Shown here piece by piece: positions 18,435 through 29,173 of a stretch of 64,000 nucleotides of DNA. The notes below the pieces were generated by a model. The model had not been told where the DNA came from, made no database searches, and saw only the letters and a program-made list of their open reading frames with translations. A program made the position numbers and the translations under genes. The stretch is from an uncultured Pelagibacteraceae bacterium (lineage in GTDB: Bacteria; Pseudomonadota; Alphaproteobacteria; Pelagibacterales; Pelagibacteraceae): positions 86,712-150,711 of the forward strand of contig CACFAF010000001.1 in NCBI GenBank assembly GCA_902564245.1, written 5' to 3'. The stretch's first letter is position 1. Each line of letters begins with the position of its first letter.

Positions 18435-20351
18435 TTATTTTGAAGGTGCTTTATTAAGAGCAGCAAATTTTTTTAAAAAAATATTTAGTTCCATAGTTTC
18501 TTGTTTCTTAGAATCCAATCTTCTAATAGTTACAGTGTTACTGTCAACTTCTTTTTTACCACAAATTAATAAAAGTGGTATTTTTGACAGCGAATGATCT
18601 CTAATTTTGTAATTTAAATTATGATTTTTTAAATCTACCTCAGATTTAATGCCAGCATTCTTTATTTTCTGGTTTACTACTTTAGCATAATCGTCAAATT
18701 CATCAGATACTGGAATGACCATTGCTTGTATTGGTGAAATCCAAAATGGAAGTTTACCAGCATAATGTTCAATTAATATTCCAATAAATCTCTCTAAAGA
18801 TCCAAATAATGCTCTGTGAAGCATAACTGGAACTTTCTTTGTTCCATCTTTATCAACAAATGATGCACTTAATCTATCAGGTAAATTTAAATCAACTTGC
18901 AATGTCCCACATTGCCAATCTCTTCCAATAGCATCTCTTAAAACAAATTCAATTTTTGGTCCATAAAAAGCACCTTCTCCTTTATTAATACTGTATTCAA
19001 GTTTTGAAGCTTTAACTGCTTTTAATAATGCAGATTCTGCTTTATCCCAAACTTTATCATCACCAACTCTTAAATCTGGTCTATCTGAATACTTTAAAAT
19101 TACATCATTAAATCCAAGCTCCTTATAAATTTCTAAAATTAAATTTGTAACCAATAAACACTCTTCAGTAATTTGATCTTCAGAGCAAAAAATATGTGCG
19201 TCGTCTTGAGTAAAAGCCCTTACTCTTAATAATCCATGAAGTGCTCCTGACGGTTCATATCTATGTACTTTACCGAATTCGGACAATCTAAGTGGTAAAT
19301 CCCTATAACTTTTTAATCCTTGATTAAAAACTTGAACATGACCAGGACAATTCATTGGTTTGATAGCAAAAATTTTCTCATCTGGAGTTTGAGAAGTATA
19401 CATATGCTCTCCATATTTCTCCCAATGACCAGATTTTTCCCACAATGATCTATCTAAAACTTCAGGAGTATTTATTTCTTTGTATCCAGCATTATCTTGT
19501 TTGTTCCTCATATAACCAACTAATTTTTGGAAAAGACTCCATCCTTTTTCATGCCAAAAAACTGAACCTGGACTTTCTTCCCTAAAATGAAACAAATCCA
19601 TTTCCCTTCCGAGCTTTCTATGATCTCTTTTTTCAGCTTCCTCAATTCTTTTTAAATATTGATCTAAATCTTTTTGATTTGACCAACTTGTTCCATAAAT
19701 TCTTTGAAGCATTTCATTATTAGAATCTCCTCGCCAGTATGCTCCTGATACTTTAGTCAATTTAAAGTATTTGCCAACTTTTCCAGTAGACGACAAATGA
19801 GGTCCACGACATAGATCATGCCATTTTCCATGATGATAAATAGTTACTTCTTCTTTGTCTGGAATACTTTCAATTATTTCTGCTTTGTAAATCTCACCCT
19901 TTTTTTTAAAATGAGAAACAGCTTTTTTCCTATCCCAAATTTCTCGCCTTGTCAGTTCATTCCTATCAACTATTTCTCTCATTTTGATCTCTATTTTATC
20001 TAAATCATTCTTAGTAAAAGGTTCCTTACGTGCAAAATCATAAAAAAAACCATTTTCAATTACTGGGCCAATAGTTACTTGAGTTTTTGGAAATATTTCT
20101 TGCACTGCCATAGCTAAAATATGCGCTGTATCATGTCTTATGGTTTCTAATCCTTCTTTGTCTTTTGACGTATATATTTTTACTGAACAATCCTTATCTA
20201 TTTCATAACTAAGATCTTTTTGCTCACCATCTACACTCATTATAAGAGCATCTTTCGATAAAGATTTGCTTATCTTTTCTGCAATTTCAAAACCAGTAAC
20301 TTTTTTTGAAAAATTTATATCTTTTCCATTAGGTAATTTAATATTTGGCAT
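18435..20351 (-). CDS. thrS: Threonine--tRNA ligase
   Basis: Class II synthetase of 638 residues. The N-terminal TGS domain (about 1-60) is followed by the editing domain with the HxxxH motif (His73, His77) and HDLCRGPH, then the catalytic core with KPMNCPGHV (zinc-binding Cys), RLSEFGKVHRYEPSGALHGLLRVRAFTQDDAH, and motif 3 PVMLHRALFGSLERFIG. The C-terminal anticodon-binding domain ends in ICGKKEVDSNTVTIRR. All known active residues seem kept. It starts immediately after the GT4 gene ends and is followed without a gap by infC. Confidence 0.98.
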   Translation of the reverse strand: MPNIKLPNGKDINFSKKVTGFEIAEKISKSLSKDALIMSVDGEQKDLSYEIDKDCSVKIYTSKDKEGLETIRHDTAHILAMAVQEIFPKTQVTIGPVIENGFFYDFARKEPFTKNDLDKIEIKMREIVDRNELTRREIWDRKKAVSHFKKKGEIYKAEIIESIPDKEEVTIYHHGKWHDLCRGPHLSSTGKVGKYFKLTKVSGAYWRGDSNNEMLQRIYGTSWSNQKDLDQYLKRIEEAEKRDHRKLGREMDLFHFREESPGSVFWHEKGWSLFQKLVGYMRNKQDNAGYKEINTPEVLDRSLWEKSGHWEKYGEHMYTSQTPDEKIFAIKPMNCPGHVQVFNQGLKSYRDLPLRLSEFGKVHRYEPSGALHGLLRVRAFTQDDAHIFCSEDQITEECLLVTNLILEIYKELGFNDVILKYSDRPDLRVGDDKVWDKAESALLKAVKASKLEYSINKGEGAFYGPKIEFVLRDAIGRDWQCGTLQVDLNLPDRLSASFVDKDGTKKVPVMLHRALFGSLERFIGILIEHYAGKLPFWISPIQAMVIPVSDEFDDYAKVVNQKIKNAGIKSEVDLKNHNLNYKIRDHSLSKIPLLLICGKKEVDSNTVTIRRLDSKKQETMELNIFLKKFAALNKAPSK

Positions 20352-21506
20352 TTATTTTATTAATTTTTTATATTCTGAATATGTAGAAAAACACATTTTT
20401 TCAATGTTAAATTTTTTAATTACATTTTTTCTACCTTCATTGCCCATAAATTTCAATGTAGTTTCATCTAATTGTAATGTTTCTATAATTTTTTTACTAA
20501 GTGATTCGGGTTTTCCGACTTCAAACAAAAAACCTGTTTTATCATTAATAATAGTTTCTTTAGAACCTCCAATATTACTGGCTATAATAGGTTTTTCCAT
20601 TGATTGAGCTTCAACAGCTACTCTTCCAAAGGCTTCCGGCTCAATTGAAGCAGATACTACTATATCTGAAATTTTATATGCAACTGGCATTTCTTTACAA
20701 TGATCAATAAATCTTACTTGATTATTTAATCTATATTGCTCTACAAGTCTTAAAATTTTTTTCTTATAAACATCTCTTCCTTGATCACTTCCTAATATAA
20801 TTGCGTAAAAAGCTTCATGTCCTAGCTCCTTATTAACTAAGTTAAGTGACTCTATAAATATTTCTTGTCCTTTCCAGGTAGTTAATCTTCCTGGTAATAA
20901 TATTATTTTTTTTCCTCTTTTGATGTTCCATTTTTTATATAATTTATCTTCATCTGATTCTATTGTTGTGGATGGATCAAAATAATCTGTATTTATTCCT
21001 CTGAAAATTACCAAAAATCTTTTCTTTGGATCTAAATATTTTAAATAATTTTCATTTATATGTGAAAAGATAAAGTTTGAACCTGCTATTGTAAGGTCAG
21101 ATCTAACCATTATTGAATTATAAAATTTCTTTATTCTATTATTAAAATTATAAGTACCATGAAAAGTAGTGACAAATTTTCTTCTAGTTATCTTTGTTGC
21201 TAACCAACAAGACCAGGCAGGAGCTCTACTTCTTGCATGTACAATTGAAATATTAAAAAATAAAATGATGAATATTAATATAAACACATTTAAAATCATT
21301 AGAATTGGATTTTTACTATGAACTGGAATTCTAAATAATTTTACTTTTTTTTTATCTATATATTTGATTAGTTCTCCTCCACTAGTAGCAATGAAGGATA
21401 AACAATTATTCTCTGGTAAATAATGAGCAAGGTCATAACAGCCAGTCTCAGCACCTCCATATCCCAGTTTAGGAATAACTTGTAAAACTTTTAATTTTGA
21501 TGACAT
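20352..21506 (-). CDS. Family 4 glycosyltransferase (GT-B)
   Basis: Retaining GT-B glycosyltransferase of 384 residues. The N-terminal IPKLGYGGAETGCYDLAHYL motif and C-terminal GRLTTWKGQEIFIES, VSASIEPEAFGRVAVEAQSMEKPIIASNIGG are hallmarks of GT4 enzymes of lipopolysaccharide or capsule synthesis. A hydrophobic stretch near residues 70-90 (ILMILNVFILIFIILFF) may associate it with the inner membrane. It lies directly upstream of thrS on the same strand with no gap, so a surface-sugar gene and thrS share a transcript, as is seen elsewhere in compact genomes. Confidence 0.88.
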   Translation of the reverse strand: MSSKLKVLQVIPKLGYGGAETGCYDLAHYLPENNCLSFIATSGGELIKYIDKKKVKLFRIPVHSKNPILMILNVFILIFIILFFNISIVHARSRAPAWSCWLATKITRRKFVTTFHGTYNFNNRIKKFYNSIMVRSDLTIAGSNFIFSHINENYLKYLDPKKRFLVIFRGINTDYFDPSTTIESDEDKLYKKWNIKRGKKIILLPGRLTTWKGQEIFIESLNLVNKELGHEAFYAIILGSDQGRDVYKKKILRLVEQYRLNNQVRFIDHCKEMPVAYKISDIVVSASIEPEAFGRVAVEAQSMEKPIIASNIGGSKETIINDKTGFLFEVGKPESLSKKIIETLQLDETTLKFMGNEGRKNVIKKFNIEKMCFSTYSEYKKLIK

Positions 21507-21548
21507 TTACTGATATTATATATTAAGAAATAATTCTAATAAACTTTT

Positions 21549-22304
21549 ATGAATAAATTTAAGTACCTAAAAATATCAAAAACTAAAAAAATTAGATATT
21601 TAAGCAATTATTATAGGAAAAATCTTTATATAATTTTTTTACATGGGTTTATGTCTGATATTGAAGGAGAAAAACCAAAAGCCTTTTATAATTATTCAAA
21701 AAAAAATAAGCTTGGTTTTCTTGCATTAGAATATTCAGGTAATGGAAAATCATCAGGCAAGTTTACTAATGGAAATATTAGTAAATGGTCAAATGAAACT
21801 AAAGTTGTAATCAAAAAAATTGTAAAAAAAAATAATTTTGTATTAATTGGTTCGAGTATGGGATCTTGGATATCATTAAATCAATTTAAATTTTTCAAAA
21901 AACAAATCAAAGGCTTTATAGGTATAGGATCTGCACCAGAATTTTTAGAAAATTTGATGTGGAAAAAATTTACAAAAAAAATGAAAAAGGAAACAATTAA
22001 AAAAAGAATTTATAATTTAAAACATGGTGAGTATGAGTATCCAATAACATACCAATTGATAAAAGATGGGAGAAAAAATAAAGTTTTAAAAAAAAAAATA
22101 TCCTCCAAAATATTTGTTACAATGTTTCATGGAAGTAAAGATGAAGTTGTACCAGTCAACTACTCTAAAAAGGTTTTAAAAATTTTTACTAATGCTAGTA
22201 AAAAATTAGTAATTTTTAAAAATGGCGATCATAGCCTGTCTAGTAAGAGCAAACTTAAGAAAATTAATCTAGAATTAAGTAAAATTATCTCGAATATAGT
22301 TTAA
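21549..22304 (+). CDS. Alpha/beta hydrolase
   Basis: Hydrolase of 251 residues. FLHGFMSDIEG forms the oxyanion region, GSSMGSW holds the nucleophile serine (near residue 101), HGSKDEVVP the likely catalytic Asp and GDHSLS the catalytic His, so the triad is complete. It resembles small cytoplasmic esterases or thioesterases of the ABHD10/carboxylesterase kind. No signal peptide is seen. It is a lone plus-strand gene whose 3' end overlaps the convergent SDR gene by 30 bases. The substrate cannot be told. Confidence 0.83.
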   Translation: MNKFKYLKISKTKKIRYLSNYYRKNLYIIFLHGFMSDIEGEKPKAFYNYSKKNKLGFLALEYSGNGKSSGKFTNGNISKWSNETKVVIKKIVKKNNFVLIGSSMGSWISLNQFKFFKKQIKGFIGIGSAPEFLENLMWKKFTKKMKKETIKKRIYNLKHGEYEYPITYQLIKDGRKNKVLKKKISSKIFVTMFHGSKDEVVPVNYSKKVLKIFTNASKKLVIFKNGDHSLSSKSKLKKINLELSKIISNIV

Positions 22305-23150
22305 ACCCTCAACATATGTTGGAAACTTTAATTTATAATTAAAAAAATTTTTCATTTTTTTATTACTAACTTTTTTTGAATCCCTATAAAAACTTTTTAA
22401 CATTTTATTATCTATGTCGCCGACTTCAGTCATTTTTGGTTTATCTAAATTTAGTAATTTTACTCCATACATTGTTACCTCTTCTGAAGATGATGGTTTA
22501 TCATCAGATAGATTATATATTTCTCCAGATTTAAAATTAGATAAAGACTCAAATAATATATTTGCAATATCTTCAACATGTATTCTTGAAAAAAAATGAT
22601 TTTCTTTCTTGATTAAATTAACTTTTCCTAATTTTAATCTTATAAGTATATTATTTTCTTTGGAATAAATTCCTGACAATCTAAATATCTGGATAGGTTG
22701 ATTATTTTTTTTTGATAAATTAAGCCAAGATTTTTCTGCCTCGAGTCTTGCTATTCCATTTGAAGATGTAGGATTTGTTAGACTGTCTTCATTTACCCAA
22801 TTGCCATCATGGTCACCATAAACGCTAGTAGCTGATAAATAAGTTATCCACTTAAATTTAGAATCTTTTATTTCATAAAAAAAATTTTTTATTACTAAGT
22901 CTATTCCATTGGCTGGAGGTATTGATATCAAAATATAGTCTGCCTCACGAAGATTCTTAATAAGTTTATCATCAAATGCTTCGTCCTTAAAAAAGAAATT
23001 TTCATAAGATAAATCATCAATTTTTTTTTTACAAGATTTACCTGTTGAAGTTGTAGACAAATTAATAATTAAATTTTCAGATTTAATTTTATTTATAAAC
23101 TCTTTAGCTACTTGGCCAAAGCCAAAACAAAAAATATTTATTTCCTTCAC
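22275..23150 (-). CDS. NAD(P)-binding epimerase-like protein (YeeZ-type SDR)
   Basis: Protein of 291 residues with an N-terminal FGFGQVAKEF cofactor loop, and ITYLSATSVYGDHDGNWVNE followed by NGIARLEAEKSW. The latter pattern, with Ala-Arg in place of the canonical YxxxK, is that of YeeZ-like SDR proteins of unclear function. It starts one base after the gltB stop, so it is almost certainly the third gene of gltD-gltB. Its 3' end overlaps the convergent hydrolase gene. Whether it is an active dehydrogenase is uncertain. Confidence 0.8.
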   Translation of the reverse strand: MKEINIFCFGFGQVAKEFINKIKSENLIINLSTTSTGKSCKKKIDDLSYENFFFKDEAFDDKLIKNLREADYILISIPPANGIDLVIKNFFYEIKDSKFKWITYLSATSVYGDHDGNWVNEDSLTNPTSSNGIARLEAEKSWLNLSKKNNQPIQIFRLSGIYSKENNILIRLKLGKVNLIKKENHFFSRIHVEDIANILFESLSNFKSGEIYNLSDDKPSSSEEVTMYGVKLLNLDKPKMTEVGDIDNKMLKSFYRDSKKVSNKKMKNFFNYKLKFPTYVEGLNYIRDNFT

Positions 23151-23151
23151 T

Positions 23152-26100
23152 TTAGCTTACTTCTCTTGTTTCAGATTTTAAAGAAATTGGATTATCTAAT
23201 TTATCTAACATTTCTTTTGGACAGATTTGAACAAAGTTTTTGATTTCAGTTTCAAAATTTTCAATTATTTTTTTTGATAAAATTGAATTTGTTTCCTCGT
23301 AATGTTCTTTAATTAATTCTTTTAGATAATTAATCCAAAATTCAGTCTCTAAATTCTGCCAAACAATACTTTCAGGATTTGCTCTTTTTTCAAATTTATT
23401 CTTTGGATCATAAACAAAAGACATTCCTCCAGTCATACCTGCTCCAAAATTATCTCCAACTTCACCTAAAATCACTACTGTTCCACCGGTCATATATTCA
23501 CATGCATTGGAATCACATCCTTCAATTACTGCAATTGCACCAGAATTTCTAACAGCAAATCTTTCACCGGCTTGCCCTGCTGCAAAAAGTTTTCCTGAAG
23601 TAGCGCCATATAAAACAGTATTTCCTATTATTGTATTTTCATGAGACACTAAATTACTCTCATCTGAAAGTTTAATTACTAATGTTGCTCCAGATAAACC
23701 TTTTCCAACATAATCATTAGCGTCACCTTTTAAAACAAGTTTTAAACCTTTAATTCCAAATGCACCAAAAGACTGTCCGGCAGAACCTCTGAACTTCAAA
23801 GTTAAAAATTCATTATCTAAATTATCATTACCATATTTATTATATAGATAATGTGAAATTCTTGTACCTACAGTTCTATGAGTATTTTTTATATTAAATT
23901 CTTTTTCGATTATTTTTGTTTTTCCAATTTGATCCTTTATTTCAGGAATAATTTTATGATCTAAAGTATCTGGCACACTATTAATTTCTTGGCTTTTACA
24001 ATATCTTGGATTTTCTCCAGAATCCGCTTGAACAAAAAGTGGATTTAAATCTAAATCATCTAAATTTGAAGATGCCTTACTTATCTGTCTTAATAAATCT
24101 GTTCTACCTATTATTTCACTTAAAGATCTAAAGCCTAATTGAGCCAAAATTTCTCTAACTTCTTGAGCAATAAACTTAAATAAATTAACTACTTTATCAG
24201 GAGTTCCTGTAAACTTTTCCCTTAATTTCTCATCTTGAGTACACACTCCAACAGGACATGTATTAGAGTGGCATTGCCTAACCATTATACATCCCATTGC
24301 TACAAGTGCAGTAGTAGCAATACCATATTCCTCAGCACCCATCATTGAAGCTATAATTATATCTTTTCCTGTTTTTATTCCCCCATCAGTTCTTAAAGTT
24401 ACTTTATGTCGTAAATTATTTAATGTTAGTATTTGATTAGCCTCAGTTAATCCCATTTCCCAGGGAATTCCAACATATTTAACGCTTGTTTGTGGAGTTG
24501 CTCCTGTTCCTCCATTATGTCCTGAAATTAAAATTATGTCTGCTTTAGCTTTTGCTACTCCTGCTGCAATAGTACCAATACCTGAAGAAGCAACTAATTT
24601 TACACCAACTCTAGCTTTAGGATTAATTTGTTTAAGATCATAAATTAATTGAGCAAGATCTTCAATTGAATAAATATCATGATGTGGTGGGGGAGAAATT
24701 AAAGTTACTCCTGGAGTTGAATGTCTTAATCTTGCAATCTCCTTTGTAACTTTAAAACCTGGTAATTGCCCTCCTTCACCTGGTTTTGCGCCTTGTGCTA
24801 TTTTAATTTCTATTTCATTACAATTATTAAGATAATTAATTGTTACTCCAAATCTTGCTGATGCTATTTGTTTAACTCTAGAATTTGCACTATCTCCATT
24901 ATCCATTTTAACAAATCTTTTTTCATCTTCACCGCCCTCTCCGCTACAAGAAGCTCCTTTAATTCTATTCATTGCTATTGCCAAAGTTTCATGGGCTTCT
25001 TTTGACAAAGCGCCGTGTGACATACTTCCACTACCGAATCTTTTTAGGATATTTTCTATTGGTTCTACTTCTGAAATATCAATAGGTGAATTTAAATTTC
25101 TATTTCTAAATCCAATTAAGTCTCTCAAATTTATTGGGGGAAGATTATAAATTCCATCAACATACTTTTTATAAGCATCTTTAGAATTAGAACCTACTGC
25201 ACTTTGTAACAAATGAATAAGTTTTCCTTGATACTGATGTGTTTCACCATTCTTTCTATATTTATAGATACCTCCTATCGGCAATACTGAAACTGCTCCA
25301 TTAAAAGCATCTTTATGTATTGATCTTAATTTTTTTTCAATACCACTCAAACCAATACCTGATATTTTTGATAAAACTCCTGGAAAAAATTCTGATGCAA
25401 TAGTTCTACTAAGACCTACTGTTTCAAAATTACATCCACCTCTATATGAGCTTAAAACAGAAATTCCCATCTTAGACATTATTTTTAAAATTCCATGGTT
25501 TATAGATTTAATATATCTCTCAATACACTCATCATAATCAAATCCACCAAATAATTTTTTTTCAAATCTCTGATATAAACTATCTAAAGCTAAATACGGA
25601 TTAACTGTTGTTGCACCTACACCAATAAGAGTAGCAAAAGAATGAGTATCTAGAGCTTCGCCTGTTTGCGAATTTATCGAAACGTACCCTCTTAATTTAT
25701 TTTTAATAAGATGGGTGTTTACTGCCCCAATGCTCAGGAGCATTGGTATTGCTATATTATTCTCCGAAACATTTTTATCAGTTAAAATTAATTGAGTAAC
25801 ACCCTGTCTTACAGCGATCTCTGAATCACGTTTAATTCTTTCTATTGCTTTTTCAAGATTTTCTTCTTTTTGAAAAGTACAATCAATTATTCCTGAATTT
25901 TCACTAAAAAAATTTACAAATTTTTCAAACTGTGAATTTGACAAAATAGGACTATTTAAAACATAAATATTCTTTTCAGTTAAATTAGTAAAATCTAAAA
26001 TATTTCCAAGATTTCCAAATCTTGTTTTTAAACTCATTACTTTATTTTCTCTTAAAGAGTCTATTGGTGGATTTGTTACTTGGCTAAAATTTTGCCTAAA

Positions 26101-27660
26101 AAAATGATAAAGAGGTCTATAATGATCTGATAAAACTGCAAGAGGAGTATCATCCCCCATAGAGCCTGTTGCTTCTTTAGCATCTTCAGCCATTGGATGA
26201 AGAATTAATTCAAGATCCTCTATGCTATAACCAAATGAGTGTTGTCTTTTTCTTAATTCATCACCTTTAAAAAAAGATTTTTCATTTTTGATAGGAAATT
26301 TTCTATCAAGATCTATGATTTGATTATTAAAATGTTTAAATTCTTTTGCTAGATAATTTTTTATTTCATTATTACTAAATACTTTTCCTTTCTCTAATCT
26401 TACCCCTATAATTTCTCCAGGTCCCAATCTTCCTTTAGTTACAATTTTTTTTTCATCAAGCTCAATCATTCCTGTTTCTGATCCTGCACATAATATTTTA
26501 TCTCTAGTGATTGTATATCTCATTGGACGAAGACCATTTCTATCAGTTGCTACTATTGCCCATTCATTATCAGTTGCTGCTATTGCTGCTGGACCATCCC
26601 ATGGTTCCATAGTGCTATTTAAAAAATTAAATAATTGCTGATGATCTTTTGGTAAAACTTTACTTTTTTTAGACCACGCATCTGGAATTAACATTAGCTT
26701 TGCTAATGGTGCTGGTTGGTCAGATATATTTAGTAATTCAAAAACATTATCTAAAGCTGCTGAATCTGAAACACCAGGTTGAACAACTGGTTTTAAATTT
26801 TCAATATTTTCAAATAAAGAACTTTTCATTTCTTGTTCGTGAACTTTCATCCAATTACAATTTCCTTTAAATGTATTTATTTCTCCATTATGAGCTAAGG
26901 CCCTAAAAGGTTGAGCAAGATCCCAACTTGGAGCAGTGTTTGTAGAAAATCTTTGGTGAAATATTACAAATCTTGAAATAAATCTTTCATCTTTTAAATC
27001 AACATAAAAATCTGAAATAGACTCAGCTAAAAACATACCTTTATAAATGATTGATTTAGAACTTAAAGAACAAATATAAAAACCTTCTATATGATTCTTA
27101 ATTGCTTTATTTTCGATTTTTCTTCTAGTTTCATAAAGTTTTCGTTCTAGATCTTTTCCAGATAATTTTTCGTTATTATTTGTAAATAAAACTTGAGCTA
27201 TCTCTGGTCTAGTAGAATTAGCTTTTTCTCCTAAAACTTTTGGGTTAACAGGGACTTGCCTCCATCCATAAATTTTAAAATTAGATTTAGTTAACTCAGA
27301 TTCAATTAAAGTCCTACAGTTTTCCTGAGTGGCAAAGTCATTTCTAGGAAGAAAAATCATTCCGACACAAATTTCTGAATTATCATTTTTATGCCCTGTC
27401 AACTCTATCTTTTCTGCAAAAAAGTCAGATGGGATTTCAATATGAATTCCAGCTCCATCACCTGTTTTTCCATCTGCATCGACGGCACCTCTGTGCCAAA
27501 CAGCTTTTAAAGCTTGAATTCCATATTCTACAACTTTTCTTGATTTTTTTCCTTCAGTTGAAGCAATCAAACCAACTCCGCATGCATCATGCTCCATACT
27601 TTTTGAATAAACATTAGCATCTGTAAGAATTTTAATATTCTTCTTATAATTTTTCATCAT
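23152..27660 (-). CDS. gltB: Glutamate synthase large subunit
   Basis: The large subunit of NADPH-dependent glutamate synthase, 1502 residues. After a 26-residue propeptide, Cys27 (MEHDACGVGL) is the nucleophile of the class II glutamine amidotransferase domain. The central domain, the FMN-binding synthase domain (GGEDEKRF, KPGEGGQLPG, SPPPHHDIYSIEDL, SGHNGGTGATP), the 3Fe-4S cysteines in MVRQCHSNTCPVGVC, and the C-terminal beta-helix domain with repeated G-xx-G turns follow in order. It converts glutamine and 2-oxoglutarate to two glutamates. Its ATG overlaps the gltD stop. Confidence 0.98.
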   Translation of the reverse strand: MMKNYKKNIKILTDANVYSKSMEHDACGVGLIASTEGKKSRKVVEYGIQALKAVWHRGAVDADGKTGDGAGIHIEIPSDFFAEKIELTGHKNDNSEICVGMIFLPRNDFATQENCRTLIESELTKSNFKIYGWRQVPVNPKVLGEKANSTRPEIAQVLFTNNNEKLSGKDLERKLYETRRKIENKAIKNHIEGFYICSLSSKSIIYKGMFLAESISDFYVDLKDERFISRFVIFHQRFSTNTAPSWDLAQPFRALAHNGEINTFKGNCNWMKVHEQEMKSSLFENIENLKPVVQPGVSDSAALDNVFELLNISDQPAPLAKLMLIPDAWSKKSKVLPKDHQQLFNFLNSTMEPWDGPAAIAATDNEWAIVATDRNGLRPMRYTITRDKILCAGSETGMIELDEKKIVTKGRLGPGEIIGVRLEKGKVFSNNEIKNYLAKEFKHFNNQIIDLDRKFPIKNEKSFFKGDELRKRQHSFGYSIEDLELILHPMAEDAKEATGSMGDDTPLAVLSDHYRPLYHFFRQNFSQVTNPPIDSLRENKVMSLKTRFGNLGNILDFTNLTEKNIYVLNSPILSNSQFEKFVNFFSENSGIIDCTFQKEENLEKAIERIKRDSEIAVRQGVTQLILTDKNVSENNIAIPMLLSIGAVNTHLIKNKLRGYVSINSQTGEALDTHSFATLIGVGATTVNPYLALDSLYQRFEKKLFGGFDYDECIERYIKSINHGILKIMSKMGISVLSSYRGGCNFETVGLSRTIASEFFPGVLSKISGIGLSGIEKKLRSIHKDAFNGAVSVLPIGGIYKYRKNGETHQYQGKLIHLLQSAVGSNSKDAYKKYVDGIYNLPPINLRDLIGFRNRNLNSPIDISEVEPIENILKRFGSGSMSHGALSKEAHETLAIAMNRIKGASCSGEGGEDEKRFVKMDNGDSANSRVKQIASARFGVTINYLNNCNEIEIKIAQGAKPGEGGQLPGFKVTKEIARLRHSTPGVTLISPPPHHDIYSIEDLAQLIYDLKQINPKARVGVKLVASSGIGTIAAGVAKAKADIILISGHNGGTGATPQTSVKYVGIPWEMGLTEANQILTLNNLRHKVTLRTDGGIKTGKDIIIASMMGAEEYGIATTALVAMGCIMVRQCHSNTCPVGVCTQDEKLREKFTGTPDKVVNLFKFIAQEVREILAQLGFRSLSEIIGRTDLLRQISKASSNLDDLDLNPLFVQADSGENPRYCKSQEINSVPDTLDHKIIPEIKDQIGKTKIIEKEFNIKNTHRTVGTRISHYLYNKYGNDNLDNEFLTLKFRGSAGQSFGAFGIKGLKLVLKGDANDYVGKGLSGATLVIKLSDESNLVSHENTIIGNTVLYGATSGKLFAAGQAGERFAVRNSGAIAVIEGCDSNACEYMTGGTVVILGEVGDNFGAGMTGGMSFVYDPKNKFEKRANPESIVWQNLETEFWINYLKELIKEHYEETNSILSKKIIENFETEIKNFVQICPKEMLDKLDNPISLKSETREVS

Positions 27661-29096
27661 GCAACTTTCTCATTACCAATACTTTTATTCTCTAAAAATT
27701 TTATTATTGATGAAGCTGCATCCCTGCCATCTTTAATTGCCCAAACAACTAATGACGCACCTCTTACAATATCACCAGCAGCAAATACTCCTGACAAATT
27801 TGTCTCCATTGTATCAAAATCTATTTTTATTGTTCCCCATTTTGAAACTATTAGTTCATGAGAATTAAACAAATTAGGTAAATCTTCAGGATCAAATCCT
27901 AAGGCTTTAATAGCTATATCAGCTTCAATATTAAATTGAGAATTTTTTTGAATTTCTGGTTTTCTTCTACCACTTTCATCTGGTTCCCCTAATTTAATTT
28001 TGTTAACAGTTATACCTTCAATCTTATTTTTACCTAAAAATTTTTCAGGACTTGAGAGCCAAACAAATTCTACTCCTTCTTCTTCAGCATTTTGAACTTC
28101 TCTAGCTGACCCAGGCATATTTATCTTATCTCTTCTATAAAGACACTTAACTGTTTTTGCTTTTTGTCTTATACATGTTCTTACACAATCCATTGCTGTA
28201 TCACCACCTCCAATAACTACAACATTTTTACCTTCAGCATTTAATGTTCCATTATCAAATAATTCTACTTTATCGCCTAAGCCCTTTCTATTAGATGCTG
28301 TTAAAAATTCCATTGCCGGAAAAATATTCCCCAAATCATTTCCCTCTATTTCTACGTCTCTGGCTTTATATACACCTGTTGCTATTAAAATAGCATCATG
28401 TTTTTCTCTTAACTGATTTAAAGAAGCATCTTTTCCAACTTCAAAATTTTGAATAAACTGAATTTTGCTTTCTTCTAATAATTTAGTTCTTCTTTCAACT
28501 ACAAATTTTTCTAATTTAAAATTTGGTATTCCATAAATTAATAAGCCACCAGGTCTATCGTATCTATCATATATTGTAATTTGATAACCCGACTTACGAA
28601 GTTGCTCAGCAGCAGCTAGTCCAGCAGGTCCAGCACCTATAATTCCAACACTTTCTTTTTTTTCACTTTTAATTTTTATTGGATTAATCCAACCTTGATC
28701 CCAAGCATTATCATTTATATATTTTTCAATTGAACCAATTGTTACTGTGCCATGGCCGGACTGCTCAATAACACAATTTCCCTCACATAATCTATCTTGA
28801 GGACAAATTCTTCCACAAATTTCTGGCATATTATTTGTGCTTTGGGATAGTTCATAAGCTTCTTTCATCCTTCCTTCGGCAGTCAATTTAAGCCAGTCAG
28901 GAATATTATTACTTAATGGACAGTGAATTTGACAAAAAGGCACTCCACATTGTGAGCATCTGCTAGATTGTTCCTTGGCTTTTTCATTAATGAAATCTTT
29001 ATAAATCTCATTAAAATCACTTTTTCTTTTAATAACCTCTCTTTTAGGTGGATTTTGTTGACCTATATCTACAAATTTTAGCATTTTATCTGACAT
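27657..29096 (-). CDS. gltD: Glutamate synthase small subunit (NADPH, FAD)
   Basis: Small subunit of 479 residues that passes electrons from NADPH via FAD and Fe-S clusters to GltB. The N-terminus has the cysteine-rich CSQCGVPFCQIHCP and CGRICPQDRLCEGNC motifs for two 4Fe-4S clusters, then GIIGAGPAGLAAAEQL for FAD and VVIGGGDTAMDC for NADPH, ending in GVFAAGDIVRGASLVVWAI. Length is typical. It is first of the unit gltD-gltB-SDR; the 185-base divergent gap to uppP holds an inverted repeat that could be a control site. Confidence 0.97.
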   Translation of the reverse strand: MSDKMLKFVDIGQQNPPKREVIKRKSDFNEIYKDFINEKAKEQSSRCSQCGVPFCQIHCPLSNNIPDWLKLTAEGRMKEAYELSQSTNNMPEICGRICPQDRLCEGNCVIEQSGHGTVTIGSIEKYINDNAWDQGWINPIKIKSEKKESVGIIGAGPAGLAAAEQLRKSGYQITIYDRYDRPGGLLIYGIPNFKLEKFVVERRTKLLEESKIQFIQNFEVGKDASLNQLREKHDAILIATGVYKARDVEIEGNDLGNIFPAMEFLTASNRKGLGDKVELFDNGTLNAEGKNVVVIGGGDTAMDCVRTCIRQKAKTVKCLYRRDKINMPGSAREVQNAEEEGVEFVWLSSPEKFLGKNKIEGITVNKIKLGEPDESGRRKPEIQKNSQFNIEADIAIKALGFDPEDLPNLFNSHELIVSKWGTIKIDFDTMETNLSGVFAAGDIVRGASLVVWAIKDGRDAASSIIKFLENKSIGNEKVA

Positions 29097-29152
29097 ATTA
29101 TCAATTTTTAGAAGCGAACATATATCATGATTTTTATGAATAAAAGATAAAC

Positions 29153-29173
29153 AAGGTCAATATATATGACCTT
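29153..29173. repeat. Inverted repeat in the gltD-uppP divergent region
   Basis: AAGGTCA (29153-29159) and TGACCTT (29167-29173) are perfect 7-base arms around the spacer ATATATA; the flanks (ACA before, TGTT after) extend the symmetry with one extra base. It lies about 57-77 bases upstream of the gltD start. The shape fits a dimeric regulator operator or a short hairpin. No protein is assigned. Confidence 0.5.
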